Part shown: in pieces, positions 14,473-14,488 of the stretch
How positions within the stretch are numbered: the first letter of the stretch is position 1
How the letters are laid out: every line of letters begins with the position of its first letter
Source of the DNA: an uncultured Clostridia bacterium
GTDB taxonomy: Bacteria; Bacillota; Clostridia; Oscillospirales; Ruminococcaceae
Direction: 5' to 3'
NCBI GenBank assembly: GCA_937892655.1
Contig: CALBJC010000167.1
Span: forward strand, 1-14,488
DNA: 14,488 nt
Made by a program: the position numbers and the translations under genes
Notes under the pieces: model-generated
Database searches by the model: none
Seen by the model: the letters and a program-made list of their open reading frames with translations, nothing else
Told to the model about the DNA's origin: nothing

Positions 14473-14488
14473 GCAGGATTACTCCTGC
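14473..14488 (+). terminator. Probable terminator after tsaD, cut by the window end
   Basis: GCAGGA (14473-14478) pairs with TCCTGC (14483-14488) around TTAC, and the preceding CC (14471-14472) would pair with GG if it lies beyond the window. An A run precedes the stem. The expected T run is outside the window, so termination is inferred. Confidence 0.65.

Overview
The window is best read as a low-to-mid GC Gram-positive anaerobe of the Ruminococcaceae/Oscillospirales type (Firmicutes). The signs are AGGAG-type ribosome binding sites, TATAAT promoters often with an extended -10, compact hairpin terminators, a DNA polymerase I without a recognisable proofreading site, a PilT ATPase and a Thr/Glu-rich lipoprotein linker. 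This assignment is inference from gene content and style, not from a marker search. The first ~466 bases are the exception. They hold the C-terminal third of a complex I NuoM subunit that looks Bacteroidales-like. It is joined head to head, inside its reading frame, to the last 48 codons of a dnaK gene. Both genes are cut at the same point, so this end is probably a chimeric assembly join.

Layout. (1) 1-466: nuoM fragment, minus strand. (2) 468-1868: dnaK tail, intergenic hairpin, complete dnaJ, strong terminator. (3) 1989-3816: consensus promoter, a CobU-like P-loop protein lacking the guanylylated His, pilT, terminator. (4) 3953-5050: lipoprotein with nine complete 22-residue leucine-rich repeats, ending at a bidirectional terminator. 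(5) 5107-10322, minus strand: an ACT-ACT-metallo-beta-lactamase fusion of unknown function, a LacI-family regulator with a probable operator over its own start site, and polA. (6) 10323-10448: divergent polA/dus promoter region built as a near-perfect inverted repeat. (7) 10449-14465, plus strand: a tightly packed operon of dus, trmN6-like methyltransferase, rsmI, rimI and tsaD, with junctions of -1 to +10 nt, ending in a terminator cut by the window edge.

How the genes fit together. The last operon is a translation-maintenance unit: tRNA dihydrouridine, a probable tRNA N6-methyladenine, 16S rRNA C1402 2'-O-methylation, ribosomal protein acetylation and tRNA t6A37. dnaK-dnaJ is the Hsp70 chaperone pair. 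PilT implies type IV pili encoded elsewhere. There is no clear mobile element, CRISPR array, tRNA or rRNA gene, and no intergenic gap over 300 bases. The least explained items are the CobU-like protein beside pilT, the ACT-ACT-MBL fusion, the symmetric polA/dus promoter and the join near 466.
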